Assembly: GCF_030068445.1 (NCBI RefSeq)
Contig: NZ_JAQPOK010000109.1
Coordinates: forward strand, 1-64,000
Source of the DNA: Roseofilum halophilum BLCC-M91
GTDB taxonomy: Bacteria > Cyanobacteriota > Cyanobacteriia > Cyanobacteriales > Desertifilaceae
Length of the DNA stretch: 64,000 nt
Direction of reading: 5' to 3'
The notes beneath the pieces are model-generated. The model was not told where the DNA came from. It worked only from the letters and a program-made list of their open reading frames with translations, and did no database searches. Below are positions 31,293 to 38,913 of this stretch, piece by piece. Every line of letters begins with the position of its first letter. The stretch's first letter is position 1. Both the position numbers and the translations under genes were made by a program.

Positions 31293-31529
31293 TCAGCGCT
31301 CTGAGTTCAGTTCTAAAGCCTGTTCTACAGGAGAAACAATCCCCAAGACTAAGAATAAGGCTCCCACCGTGGTTACTCCCAATAGGAGCAGAAAAATTAG
31401 GCTTTTGAACCATCCCAACCCGTCGCGATCAACAGAATCTATTGTCTCTACGGCCTTTTGTTCAGCTTGCAGCTCTGGTACACCCGCAGAAACTACAGGT
31501 GTAGGGGTGAAATAGGATAATTCTCTCAT
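31293..31529 (-). CDS. Small single-pass membrane protein, unknown
   Basis: A 78-residue protein from ATG 31529 (MRELSYFTPTPVV). It has a polar N-terminal half and one clear membrane helix (about 42-64, SLIFLLLLGVTTVGALFLVLG), then a short acidic tail. A start at 31544 would add five residues. No family is recognised; the single-helix layout resembles many small cyanobacterial thylakoid or membrane proteins. The upstream gap to menC (31545-31740) is A/T rich and probably holds divergent promoters. Confidence 0.55.
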   Translation of the reverse strand: MRELSYFTPTPVVSAGVPELQAEQKAVETIDSVDRDGLGWFKSLIFLLLLGVTTVGALFLVLGIVSPVEQALELNSER

Positions 31530-31740
31530 GGCAGTTCTACCCAAACTAAAGGGAATAAAATAATGAATGATGCGTTTTATTCCTGACTAACTGATTGTTA
31601 TTAACTCTTTTATCTTATGGTAACACTTTCTGGAAAAATTTTCCATCAGGATTTACACTCATTCGATAAAAACATTTTTTTATTGATCTAGAATCTCAGG
31701 AAAAAAGATATTATATCTATAATAACAATACTATTTAGAT

Positions 31741-32847
31741 ATGGGGATCAATTTTCACAATTCTCAAAATAAGGCTCGATATCAGGTAAGGATCGAACCG
31801 TATAGCCGTCGGTTTAAGCAGCCCTTGCAGACCCATCATGGACTGTGGCGCGATCGCCAAGGAATTTGGATTCAGTTGTGCCCCATGGCAGCATCGGAGG
31901 CTGGAGAGTGTGGCTGGGGAGAAATTGCCCCCTTACCGGAGTTTGGTTCAGAAAACTTAACAGAAGCCTTACACTTTTGTCAGTCCTTGAGGGGTGAGAT
32001 TTCCCCTGAAGAGATTAACTCAATTCCGGATGATTTACCAGCATGTCAGTTTGGTTTTGAGTCAGCCTTAATGGATCTGCATCCTTTAGAAAATCCGCCC
32101 CATTTAATGAACATTTGTGGATTATTACCTACAGGAAAAGCCGCCCTCGACCCCAAATTACCGATTTGGAATCAGGGCTATGCAACTTTGAAATGGAAAA
32201 TAGCGGTAACGGAGATTTCCCAAGAATTGGCCCTGTTTCAAGACCTCCTATGGATGCTCCCAGAAGGGGTAAAGTTGCGCCTCGATGCTAATGGGGGACT
32301 GACGGAGGCTGAGGCCCATCAATGGTTACAAGCGTGCGAACATCAGCCGGTGGAATTTTTGGAGCAACCCCTAGGGAGATCTGAGTTTGAGGCTATGTTA
32401 GCCCTCTCTCACGAGTATGAAACCCCTTTAGCTTTGGATGAGTCGATCGCCACCTGGCAACAGTTCCTACAGGTTTATCATAGGGGATGGCCAAGCATCA
32501 TGGTGATTAAACCGGCAATTTTTGGCTTTCCTTCTCGGTTAATCGAATTTTGCCACGCTCATCCGGTGGATATAGTTCTCTCGTCTGTCTTTGAAACGGC
32601 GATCGCCCGGAAAATGCTCTTCAGATTAGCCACAACGCTCCCCAACCTAGATCGTGCCCTGGGATTGGGAACCGATCGCTGGTTCGAGGATGGGGGAATG
32701 GGGGAATGGGGGAATGGGGGAATGGGGGAATGGGGGGACACGGGGAGATGGAGACGCGGGGACGCGGGGACGCGGGGACACGGGGAGATGGAGACGCGGG
32801 GACGCGGGGACGCGGGGACGCGGGGAGATGGAGACGCAAAGAAATGA
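31741..32847 (+). CDS. menC: o-Succinylbenzoate synthase MenC with a repeat-encoded C-terminal tail
   Basis: Enolase-superfamily enzyme that dehydrates SHCHC to o-succinylbenzoate. In cyanobacteria the Men pathway supplies phylloquinone for PSI. Active-site residues are present: Lys151/Lys153 (LKWKIAV), metal ligands Asp182 (RLDANGG), Glu208 (FLEQP) and Asp233 (LALDESI), and Lys257 (VIKPAIFG). Normal MenC homology ends near GLGTDRWFED (residues 308-317). The last about 51 residues (Gly/Arg/Asp/Thr/Glu-rich) are translated from an octamer array and are not part of the family. The tail is in frame to a stop at 32845-32847. The enzyme may still be active because the tail follows the barrel. Confidence 0.9.
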   Translation: MGINFHNSQNKARYQVRIEPYSRRFKQPLQTHHGLWRDRQGIWIQLCPMAASEAGECGWGEIAPLPEFGSENLTEALHFCQSLRGEISPEEINSIPDDLPACQFGFESALMDLHPLENPPHLMNICGLLPTGKAALDPKLPIWNQGYATLKWKIAVTEISQELALFQDLLWMLPEGVKLRLDANGGLTEAEAHQWLQACEHQPVEFLEQPLGRSEFEAMLALSHEYETPLALDESIATWQQFLQVYHRGWPSIMVIKPAIFGFPSRLIEFCHAHPVDIVLSSVFETAIARKMLFRLATTLPNLDRALGLGTDRWFEDGGMGEWGNGGMGEWGDTGRWRRGDAGTRGHGEMETRGRGDAGTRGDGDAKK

Positions 32848-32885
32848 CCTATTGCCTATTGCCTATTGCCTATTGCCTATTGCCT
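32697..32885. repeat. Composite octamer/heptamer array, menC tail to cysteine desulfurase stop
   Basis: Five AATGGGGG octamers from 32697, then thirteen octamers of GGGGACAC, GGGGAGAT, GGAGACGC and GGGGACGC (32734-32837). These include a 40-bp block repeated exactly (32734-32773 and 32774-32813). Five ATTGCCT heptamers follow (32851-32885). The array spans the whole space between the two convergent genes and enters menC. The order matches 4003-4118. Confidence 0.95.
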
Positions 32886-34051
32886 CAAATCTTGACCAAG
32901 CGTTCAGAGTCTGATCGCAACCGTTGCAGAATCTGTTTTAACACCATTGCTGTCCAATCCACATCTGCTGCTGTGGTTTGTTTGCCCAACGTAAAGCGAA
33001 TACCGCCGATCGCCTCGCGATCGGAATATCCCATGGCGCTTAAAATTGGACTCGGAGAGAGTTTCCCACTATGACAAGCCGAACCTGCGCTAATACCAAT
33101 TCCCGCTAAATTCAGTTGCCGCACCAAGGTTTTCCCTGTAATTTCCTGGGTATCTTGCCAACACAAACTTACATGATGGGGCAAACGATGCCAGCGATCG
33201 CCCGTCGGAACCAAGCCTTCAATATCGACTAATTGCTCAAACAGGCGATCGCGCAACCGTCTTAAACGCAGTATTTCCTCCGGTAATTCTTCACTTGCTA
33301 ACTCCGCAGCCACCCCAAAACCGGCGATCGCCACCGTTGCCTCCGTTCCCGAACGTAATCTCCGCTCCTGTCCTCCTCCCCCAATCAACGGATGCAACTC
33401 CACTCCCGGACGCACATACAACGCCCCCGCTCCTTGAGGCCCATAAATCTTATGACTCGACAACGACAGCAAATCAATCGGCAAACTGTCCACATCTAAG
33501 GGCAACCGTCCCGCCACCTGTACCGCATCCGTATGAAACAGAATCCCATGGGCTTGAGCAATTTTGCCCAACCTCTCAATCGGCTGTAGGGTTCCCACCT
33601 CACTTTGACCATAGATAATCGAAATCAACACCGTATCGGCACAAATCGCCGCCTCTAAATCGGCTGGATTTACCCGTCCCTGGCGATTCACCGGTAAACG
33701 AGTCACCCTCCATCCCTGTTGCTCTAAAAATTGGGCCGGTTGAGCAACAGCCGAATGCTCCACACTAGAAATAATCAAATGTTGCGGTTGACGATATTGC
33801 CGAGCAACTCCCATCAGGGCTAAATTATCCGCCTCCGTTCCCCCAGAAGTAAAAATAATCGACTCGCTAGAGGTCGCTCCGATTAAACCCGCCACCTGCA
33901 TTCTGGCTAATTCTAATACCGTCGCCGCCCGTTGCCCCCAACTGTGTAAACTCGACGGATTACCCCATTGATGGAGCAAAGTATCCTGCATAGCAGCGAT
34001 CGCCTCTGGGCGCGTCGGGGTGGTAGCACTATAATCCAGATAAATTTGCAT
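32885..34051 (-). CDS. Cysteine desulfurase (NifS/IscS type)
   Basis: A 388-residue PLP enzyme that removes sulfur from cysteine for iron-sulfur clusters and thio-cofactors. Landmarks: YLDYSATTP at the N-terminus, His99 (SSVEHSAV), Asp175 (HTDAVQ), PLP Lys201 (SSHKIYGP), and the catalytic Cys326 in SAGSACHSGK. The cysteine loop follows the group I (IscS/NifS) pattern. No iscU, fdx or nif genes are adjacent; cyanobacteria often have several scattered copies, so the exact pathway is open. Its stop codon abuts the ATTGCCT repeat array shared with menC. Confidence 0.93.
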   Translation of the reverse strand: MQIYLDYSATTPTRPEAIAAMQDTLLHQWGNPSSLHSWGQRAATVLELARMQVAGLIGATSSESIIFTSGGTEADNLALMGVARQYRQPQHLIISSVEHSAVAQPAQFLEQQGWRVTRLPVNRQGRVNPADLEAAICADTVLISIIYGQSEVGTLQPIERLGKIAQAHGILFHTDAVQVAGRLPLDVDSLPIDLLSLSSHKIYGPQGAGALYVRPGVELHPLIGGGGQERRLRSGTEATVAIAGFGVAAELASEELPEEILRLRRLRDRLFEQLVDIEGLVPTGDRWHRLPHHVSLCWQDTQEITGKTLVRQLNLAGIGISAGSACHSGKLSPSPILSAMGYSDREAIGGIRFTLGKQTTAADVDWTAMVLKQILQRLRSDSERLVKI

Positions 34052-34246
34052 AGGTGGGGTTTAGTCGCATTGGGATCTCCTCTTTTCAGCTTAGTATGGT
34101 TTGACCTCTGTGTGTCAATTGGCATCTTCGACTAGAGATTAGATACACTAAGCAAGGCGATCGCCATACAGGACTCCGGCCATCGAAGTCCCAAAATTTA
34201 GGCGACAGGGAGCATTATCGCCAATTAATCTACCCATGCTTAGACA

Positions 34247-35704
34247 ATGATGGAAATTTTGGCTAAACAACAGCACAAACAGGGAATTCGGTGGTTGATG
34301 GGATCGGGGGCGATCGCCGCCATTTCTGTTTTTAGCCTTCTGGGTTATACCTGGATGGCTCAACGTAGCCCTGCACCCGTAAAAGTGACCACAACGGCAA
34401 TCGAGTTAGAGTCAGTAAAGACGACCATTAATGAAAGTGGGATCTTAGAATTGGCCGATCAGCAAACCCTGAAAGCCCCCAATGATAGTACCGTCGAGCA
34501 AGTGTTAGTGACGGTGGGTCAACGGGTACAGGCTGGAGAAGAGGTGATTCGTCTACGCAATCCCGAACGGGAAACTCGCCTGCAAGAGCAACTGACTCAG
34601 ATCGAAGAAACCATGGTTCAATTGGCTCACGATCAACAGAGGGTACAAACAGCCCAAGAGAAATTAGGGACAGCCCAAAAACAGTTTCAGATTGATACCT
34701 TGGAATTGGAAGAAAAACAGTTAAGACTAGAGCGTTCGCAGCAAGAGGTACAGGAAAAACAAGCTAATCTAGAGGATGCCCAGGAAGAGTTAGAGAATAT
34801 ACTGGAATTAGAAGAGAAGGGATTTATTTCTGGGGATCAATTGCGAAGCCAGCGCCAAGAGGTGCGAAATGCCGAAATTGCGGTACGCGATGCCCAATTA
34901 AGGGTAGAAACAGAAACATTAAGCTTAGAACGGGATAGATTACAAAAATCGAATCAACAGCAAGCGGCGATCGCTAATGCCACTTCTGAGCTGCAAAATG
35001 CCCAACTCAATGTCAACAGGACGCAACTGCAACTGCAACGGCAAGAGCTAGAACTACGCAAAATTGAACAAGAACTGCAAGATACTCTGATTATCGCTCC
35101 CATTGATGGGATGATTTTAGGGGTGAATGTGAATAATGGTGAGGGGGTTGCACGGGGACACGAGTTATTGACCCTTGGAGACCCCAACCAGGAATATGTA
35201 CGGCTGAGTTTATCGACCCTGAATGCGGCGAAAGTGCGCTTGAATCAACTGGCTCGGATTACGATTATTGGCCCCGATTCTCCGGTGTATGAGGGTCAAG
35301 TGGTGTCCTTATCTCCCCAGGCAAAGTCTGCTTCAGAAACGGAAGGGAGTGGACTGGCTACGGTTTCGGCGATCGTTCAACTCCATCAGCCCACAGGAAC
35401 CTTGATTCCCGGAAGTCAGGTGAATGTAGAAATTATCCTTGAGCAACGTCAAGATGTGGTAGGAGTTAGTTTAGAAGCCCTACAAAGGTCAGGCAAAACC
35501 ACCTTTGTTTGGGTCAAAGATGAGCAGGGGTTAGCCCAAAAACAAGAGATTACTTTAGGCTTAGAGGGGTTGGACTCCGTTGAAGTGCTTTCGGGATTAG
35601 AACTAGGAGATCGAGTGATTATACCGACTCCCGGCCTGAATTTGGAACCGGGAATGCCCTTAGAACAGGCATCCAGTTCAGAGGAGCCACTTAAGAATCG
35701 GTGA
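34247..35704 (+). CDS. HlyD/MacA-family efflux adaptor (membrane fusion protein)
   Basis: A 485-residue periplasmic adaptor with one N-terminal membrane helix (about 16-36). Then come a barrel/lipoyl half (about 45-105, VEQVLVTVGQRVQAGEEVIRL), a long coiled-coil hairpin (about 105-275, Gln/Glu/Leu rich), the second lipoyl half (DTLIIAPIDGMILGVNVNNG) and a beta-barrel and membrane-proximal end. It links an inner-membrane transporter to an outer-membrane channel in tripartite export. No ABC or RND partner is next to it here; the next gene is on the other strand. The last 14 bases overlap the convergent DUF3611-type gene. Confidence 0.9.
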   Translation: MMEILAKQQHKQGIRWLMGSGAIAAISVFSLLGYTWMAQRSPAPVKVTTTAIELESVKTTINESGILELADQQTLKAPNDSTVEQVLVTVGQRVQAGEEVIRLRNPERETRLQEQLTQIEETMVQLAHDQQRVQTAQEKLGTAQKQFQIDTLELEEKQLRLERSQQEVQEKQANLEDAQEELENILELEEKGFISGDQLRSQRQEVRNAEIAVRDAQLRVETETLSLERDRLQKSNQQQAAIANATSELQNAQLNVNRTQLQLQRQELELRKIEQELQDTLIIAPIDGMILGVNVNNGEGVARGHELLTLGDPNQEYVRLSLSTLNAAKVRLNQLARITIIGPDSPVYEGQVVSLSPQAKSASETEGSGLATVSAIVQLHQPTGTLIPGSQVNVEIILEQRQDVVGVSLEALQRSGKTTFVWVKDEQGLAQKQEITLGLEGLDSVEVLSGLELGDRVIIPTPGLNLEPGMPLEQASSSEEPLKNR

Positions 35705-36299
35705 GGGCGGTATGTTGAAGCACTCGATATAGTAGCCACAGCGTGACCATTAAACCAACCAGTTCGGCGGCGATCGTATTGATCATCGCTTGCAGGGCAA
35801 TCATATTCATCGGCACAACGATCGAGCCAGGATTAACCACGGCTGCTCCTGGAACAGGCGTATAAATCGTTGAGGCTCCAGGGGGTAAGGATAACATCCG
35901 AAATAATAGGGTTCCAACTTGCCAAAGAGCCACAATCAAGGCACAGCTCATGCCACACAAATTCACCAAAATGCCAATCCATAAGCTACGCCTAATTTCT
36001 GCCTTGGAAGGGCGAGTGTCTAGATTTCTGAGCCGATCGGACAGTTGAGTATAATGAAAACACCAATAAATCGTAAAAATTAAGGTTAATAAACATCCAT
36101 AGGCTAAAATTGTCCCAAGCCAAGCATTTCCGGCTTGTGAAGCGTTTGGCTTATTGTCAAATAACAAGACAAACAGCAAAATCAGAATGGGGATAATGCC
36201 TAAACCGAGTTGCACCCAAAAGCCAATCCACCCCCATCGATGGAACGACTTGGCAATTTGGTGGACGTTAAGATTAGGGCTGGGTATCGGATCAAACAT
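35691..36299 (-). CDS. DUF3611-family membrane protein
   Basis: A 202-residue protein with about four membrane helices: residues 22-46, 61-82, 106-128 and 164-195. The N-terminal IAKSFHRWGWIGFWVQL and the middle LSDRLRNLDTRPSKAEIRR segments fit the DUF3611 family of cyanobacteria and plants, for which no activity is established. It overlaps the HlyD-type gene tail-to-tail by 14 bases. The family name is from recall of the conserved N-terminus. Confidence 0.72.
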   Translation of the reverse strand: MFDPIPSPNLNVHQIAKSFHRWGWIGFWVQLGLGIIPILILLFVLLFDNKPNASQAGNAWLGTILAYGCLLTLIFTIYWCFHYTQLSDRLRNLDTRPSKAEIRRSLWIGILVNLCGMSCALIVALWQVGTLLFRMLSLPPGASTIYTPVPGAAVVNPGSIVVPMNMIALQAMINTIAAELVGLMVTLWLLYRVLQHTALTDS

Positions 36300-36437
36300 A
36301 AATTAGGGAATTTAGGGGTTATGATCGATAGTGTACAGGGAAGAGGAAGATAAGGAGTATGGCATCTCTTGTTTTAGAGAATTGGTTTATCCTAAAAACA
36401 ACTATGTCAGGATGCATCTAGGGACATCATAACTGTA

Positions 36438-37442
36438 ATGAGGCAGTCCACAGTGAGCTTAAATACTCATCCTTATCTTGTCCTTAAAACCCAGTCATCA
36501 ATTCGCCATTTTTCGTTAACGGGGAATCAGTGTTGGACACTTGGACGAACTCAGGACAATACGGTGGTATTGCCTGACCCGTGGATTTCGCGAAACCATG
36601 CCATGATTCAACATACAGACACGGGATCGGTTTACCTGATCGATCTGGGAAGTCGTAATGGAACGTTTGTCAATGGCCGTCGGGTGAATGTGCCGGTTAC
36701 TCTACAGGATGGGGATCATTTAATGTTTGGCCAAACGGAGGCCCACTTTCACGATCCTTCGGCTGCTCCAGAAGCGACTTTAGATTTGGAAGAGACGGAG
36801 GATAATTCCCATGTGACGGCTGCTTTGCATGTGCGGCGGTTGATTTCGGTGATGGTGGTGGATATTCGCAATTTTACCGGTCTGACTCAACAGATGGATG
36901 ATGTGACCTTATCGACGATGATGGGGAATTGGTTTCGGAATGTGGGCAAGATTCTCCGCAAGTATGATAGTTGGGTGGATAAGTATATTGGGGATGCGGT
37001 GATGGCGGTTTGGTTCCATGGAACGGAGGGGGTGAATCACACGGAGGTGATGAAAATTCTCTATGCTCTCAATCAATTGCATCAGATGACCGACGAGTTG
37101 GCTCAAGAGTATCCTTTACCGTCACCGATGCGGATTGGGGCTGGGGTAAATACGGGCTATGCCATGGTGGGAAATACGGGAAGTGGCGATCGCCCCGATT
37201 ATACGGCTTTGGGCGATACGGTGAATGCGGCTTTCCGGCTAGAATCTTGTACGAAGCAAATTCAGAAGGATATTGCTCTAGGTAAAACAACTTATCAATA
37301 TCTATTTAGCGTGGGAACGAATCCGACGTTGTTTGAAAAACATATGGTGCAACTGAAAGGGTATGAACATCCGGCGGTGACCTATGGCTGTTCCTTTCGC
37401 CAACTCCAGGCATTTTTGCTTAAATCGGCTAAATTTCACTGA
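36438..37442 (+). CDS. FHA-domain class III nucleotide cyclase
   Basis: A 334-residue soluble protein. An N-terminal FHA domain (about 33-84: GRTQDN, SRNHAMI, GSRNGTFVNG) should bind phosphothreonine. The cyclase domain (about 133-320) has metal Asp142 (VVDIRNF) and Asp186 (YIGDAVMAVW), base-selecting Lys182 and Asp260 (DYTALGDTVN), and transition-state Asn263 and Arg267. This combination indicates an active adenylate cyclase. FHA fusion suggests that Ser/Thr kinase signals tune cAMP production. A putative PPP phosphatase at 56712 could oppose such kinases, but no kinase gene is in the window. Confidence 0.92.
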   Translation: MRQSTVSLNTHPYLVLKTQSSIRHFSLTGNQCWTLGRTQDNTVVLPDPWISRNHAMIQHTDTGSVYLIDLGSRNGTFVNGRRVNVPVTLQDGDHLMFGQTEAHFHDPSAAPEATLDLEETEDNSHVTAALHVRRLISVMVVDIRNFTGLTQQMDDVTLSTMMGNWFRNVGKILRKYDSWVDKYIGDAVMAVWFHGTEGVNHTEVMKILYALNQLHQMTDELAQEYPLPSPMRIGAGVNTGYAMVGNTGSGDRPDYTALGDTVNAAFRLESCTKQIQKDIALGKTTYQYLFSVGTNPTLFEKHMVQLKGYEHPAVTYGCSFRQLQAFLLKSAKFH

Positions 37443-37537
37443 TGCATGGCATCAATGGGCCAAATCAGTTCCATAATAGGAAGGATGGCTGTGTCATGGT
37501 TTAGTAATAACTGATTAACAAAGGAGGAATGATACCC

Positions 37538-37957
37538 ATGAAACGATTGCTGTGCCTATTCTCTGCTTTCGTGATTTTGATTGCCACTCTGATGACCCTG
37601 AATACAGCGCCTGCTACGGCTGGGTCTTGGCAGGTTTTGAGTGGACAGCCGATCTTGGCCGAGGTGGATGTCCGCAATAAGGCAGATGATAAACTGGCAG
37701 AAATTGGCGATCGCATTGATTTGAATAACTCGAGTGTCCGCTCCTTTCTAGATCTGAAAGGGTTTTATCCAGTCTTGGCCACCAAAATTGTCAACAATGG
37801 CCCTTATGAGAAGGTTGAAGATGTTCTGAACATTCCTGGACTGAGCGATCGCCAAAAAGCTAGACTTGAAGCCAACTTGGATCAGTTCACCGTTACTGAA
37901 CCCACAGAAGCGTTTGTCTATGGACAAAATAATGTGAACAATGGTAACTATGACTAG
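37538..37957 (+). CDS. psbU: Photosystem II 12 kDa extrinsic protein PsbU
   Basis: A 139-residue lumenal subunit that stabilises the oxygen-evolving Mn cluster. A signal peptide covers about 1-30 (LLCLFSAFVILIATLM, cleavage after ATA). The mature region contains the helix-hairpin-helix-like NNSSVRSFLDLKGFYP and KVEDVLNIPGLSDRQ segments typical of PsbU. ATG 37538 is chosen because the strong AGGAGG at 37522-37527 is 10 bases upstream; the first ATG at 37529 is only one base from it. A terminator follows at 38053. It is monocistronic as far as can be seen. Confidence 0.97.
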   Translation: MKRLLCLFSAFVILIATLMTLNTAPATAGSWQVLSGQPILAEVDVRNKADDKLAEIGDRIDLNNSSVRSFLDLKGFYPVLATKIVNNGPYEKVEDVLNIPGLSDRQKARLEANLDQFTVTEPTEAFVYGQNNVNNGNYD

Positions 37958-38052
37958 ACCCAATTCGTGAAACGGACGGTTAGGGATCATCTCAGATGAT
38001 TCTCATTCAGACTCCGGCTCAGTTTTAAGTTAAAGTTAAGTTAAAGTTTTGT

Positions 38053-38096
38053 ATCCCAGTCCCTTACTCTATTCATGGAAAGAGACTGGGATTTTT
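38053..38096 (+). terminator. Rho-independent terminator of psbU
   Basis: ATCCCAGTC (38053-38061) pairs with GACTGGGAT (38084-38092), with further pairing inside, followed by TTTTT. It lies about 95 bases after the psbU stop. Confidence 0.8.
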
Positions 38097-38435
38097 CTCG
38101 CCTTTTTTTGTGGTGGACTGATAGAGAAGGTGTTATACTGAAGGGGATGGATAAGTTATCGAACTTCACAACAATTAAAAACGCCCATAATCGTGAATTA
38201 TCTGTTACCGAAGCTACTGAATTATCAAACCCCCCTGAGCTACAGTGGGTCGTTATGGAGTTCATCTCTCCGTCGATCGGGTTTGATGGGGTTACAACTC
38301 ACTCAGTTTGCGTTCACTCTAAATCCGGACATAGAAGAAAGTCGGGTTAACTTATCCTCTGACCCTTTTTGTTTTGGGTTCGTGAATATTGACGATCCGT
38401 TGAGGGTCTAAACCTCTTTTAGATTTTAGATCGCC
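38097..38435. other. Gene-free stretch
   Basis: Both strands contain short open frames (up to 91 codons), but none has a ribosome site, family motif or conserved start, and one plus-strand frame begins inside the psbU terminator. No RNA gene or clear repeat was seen here. Confidence 0.5.
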
Positions 38436-38642
38436 TTAGCGACCTCCAGTATCTCCAGTTCGGTCAGGAGACCCGTTATCAGGAGGTTCGTACCCCTTGA
38501 GCAGTTGGATTACATTTTGATGGATTGGGTCAACCCTCTCAAGAGAGGTGTGGGCCCAACTTGGTTGCGAACAAGTGGCGATCGCTAATGCTCCAGCGAA
38601 TAGGATTGCTGTGTGTTTTTCAAGTCTTAACTGTGTTCCCAT
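38436..38642 (-). CDS. Small exported protein with a C-terminal PxxGxPxxTGxxGxR motif
   Basis: A 68-residue protein from ATG 38642 (MGTQLRLEKH). A signal peptide covers about 1-32 (AILFAGALAIATC, cleavage near PSWA). The mature part is short and ends PPDNGSPDRTGDTGGR just before the stop. Motifs of this pattern occur in cyanobacterial exported proteins, often near CHASE2 genes and in DUF928-type proteins; this one would be only the motif-bearing leader. It lies 271 bases downstream of the CHASE2-GGDEF gene on the same strand, which fits that pattern. Function unknown. Confidence 0.5.
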   Translation of the reverse strand: MGTQLRLEKHTAILFAGALAIATCSQPSWAHTSLERVDPIHQNVIQLLKGYEPPDNGSPDRTGDTGGR

Positions 38643-38913
38643 ACCCAATAGCCCTAGTCAACGCGAGACTTACTTTCCATTATACCGGCAATTTTACTGG
38701 CAGTTTTACCCAATTTAACAATTATTGTTCATTCGTCAATTCTGGAGGTTCCGTAGATATACGGTTTCATTTTCAGAGGTTTCACGATACTGCCCAGTAC
38801 CGCCTTCCAGCAATTAGCCTGGAAAATTACGGAGCCTTGTTCTTCTATTCTTACTGCGAAATATTAAAACCGGAAGAAAAAGAGCGGAATTTATAAAGAT
38901 TTCATAAAGTCCC

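Noticed and set aside
32621-32839. Minus-strand 72-codon Pro/Ser/Arg-rich frame in the menC tail
   Set aside because: It is the antisense translation of the octamer array and has no start signal.
38075-38350. Plus-strand 91-codon frame after psbU
   Set aside because: Begins inside the psbU terminator and shows no family motif or ribosome site.
38525-38896. Plus-strand 123-codon frame
   Set aside because: Antisense to the small exported protein in part; no recognisable motif, no ribosome site, odd composition.
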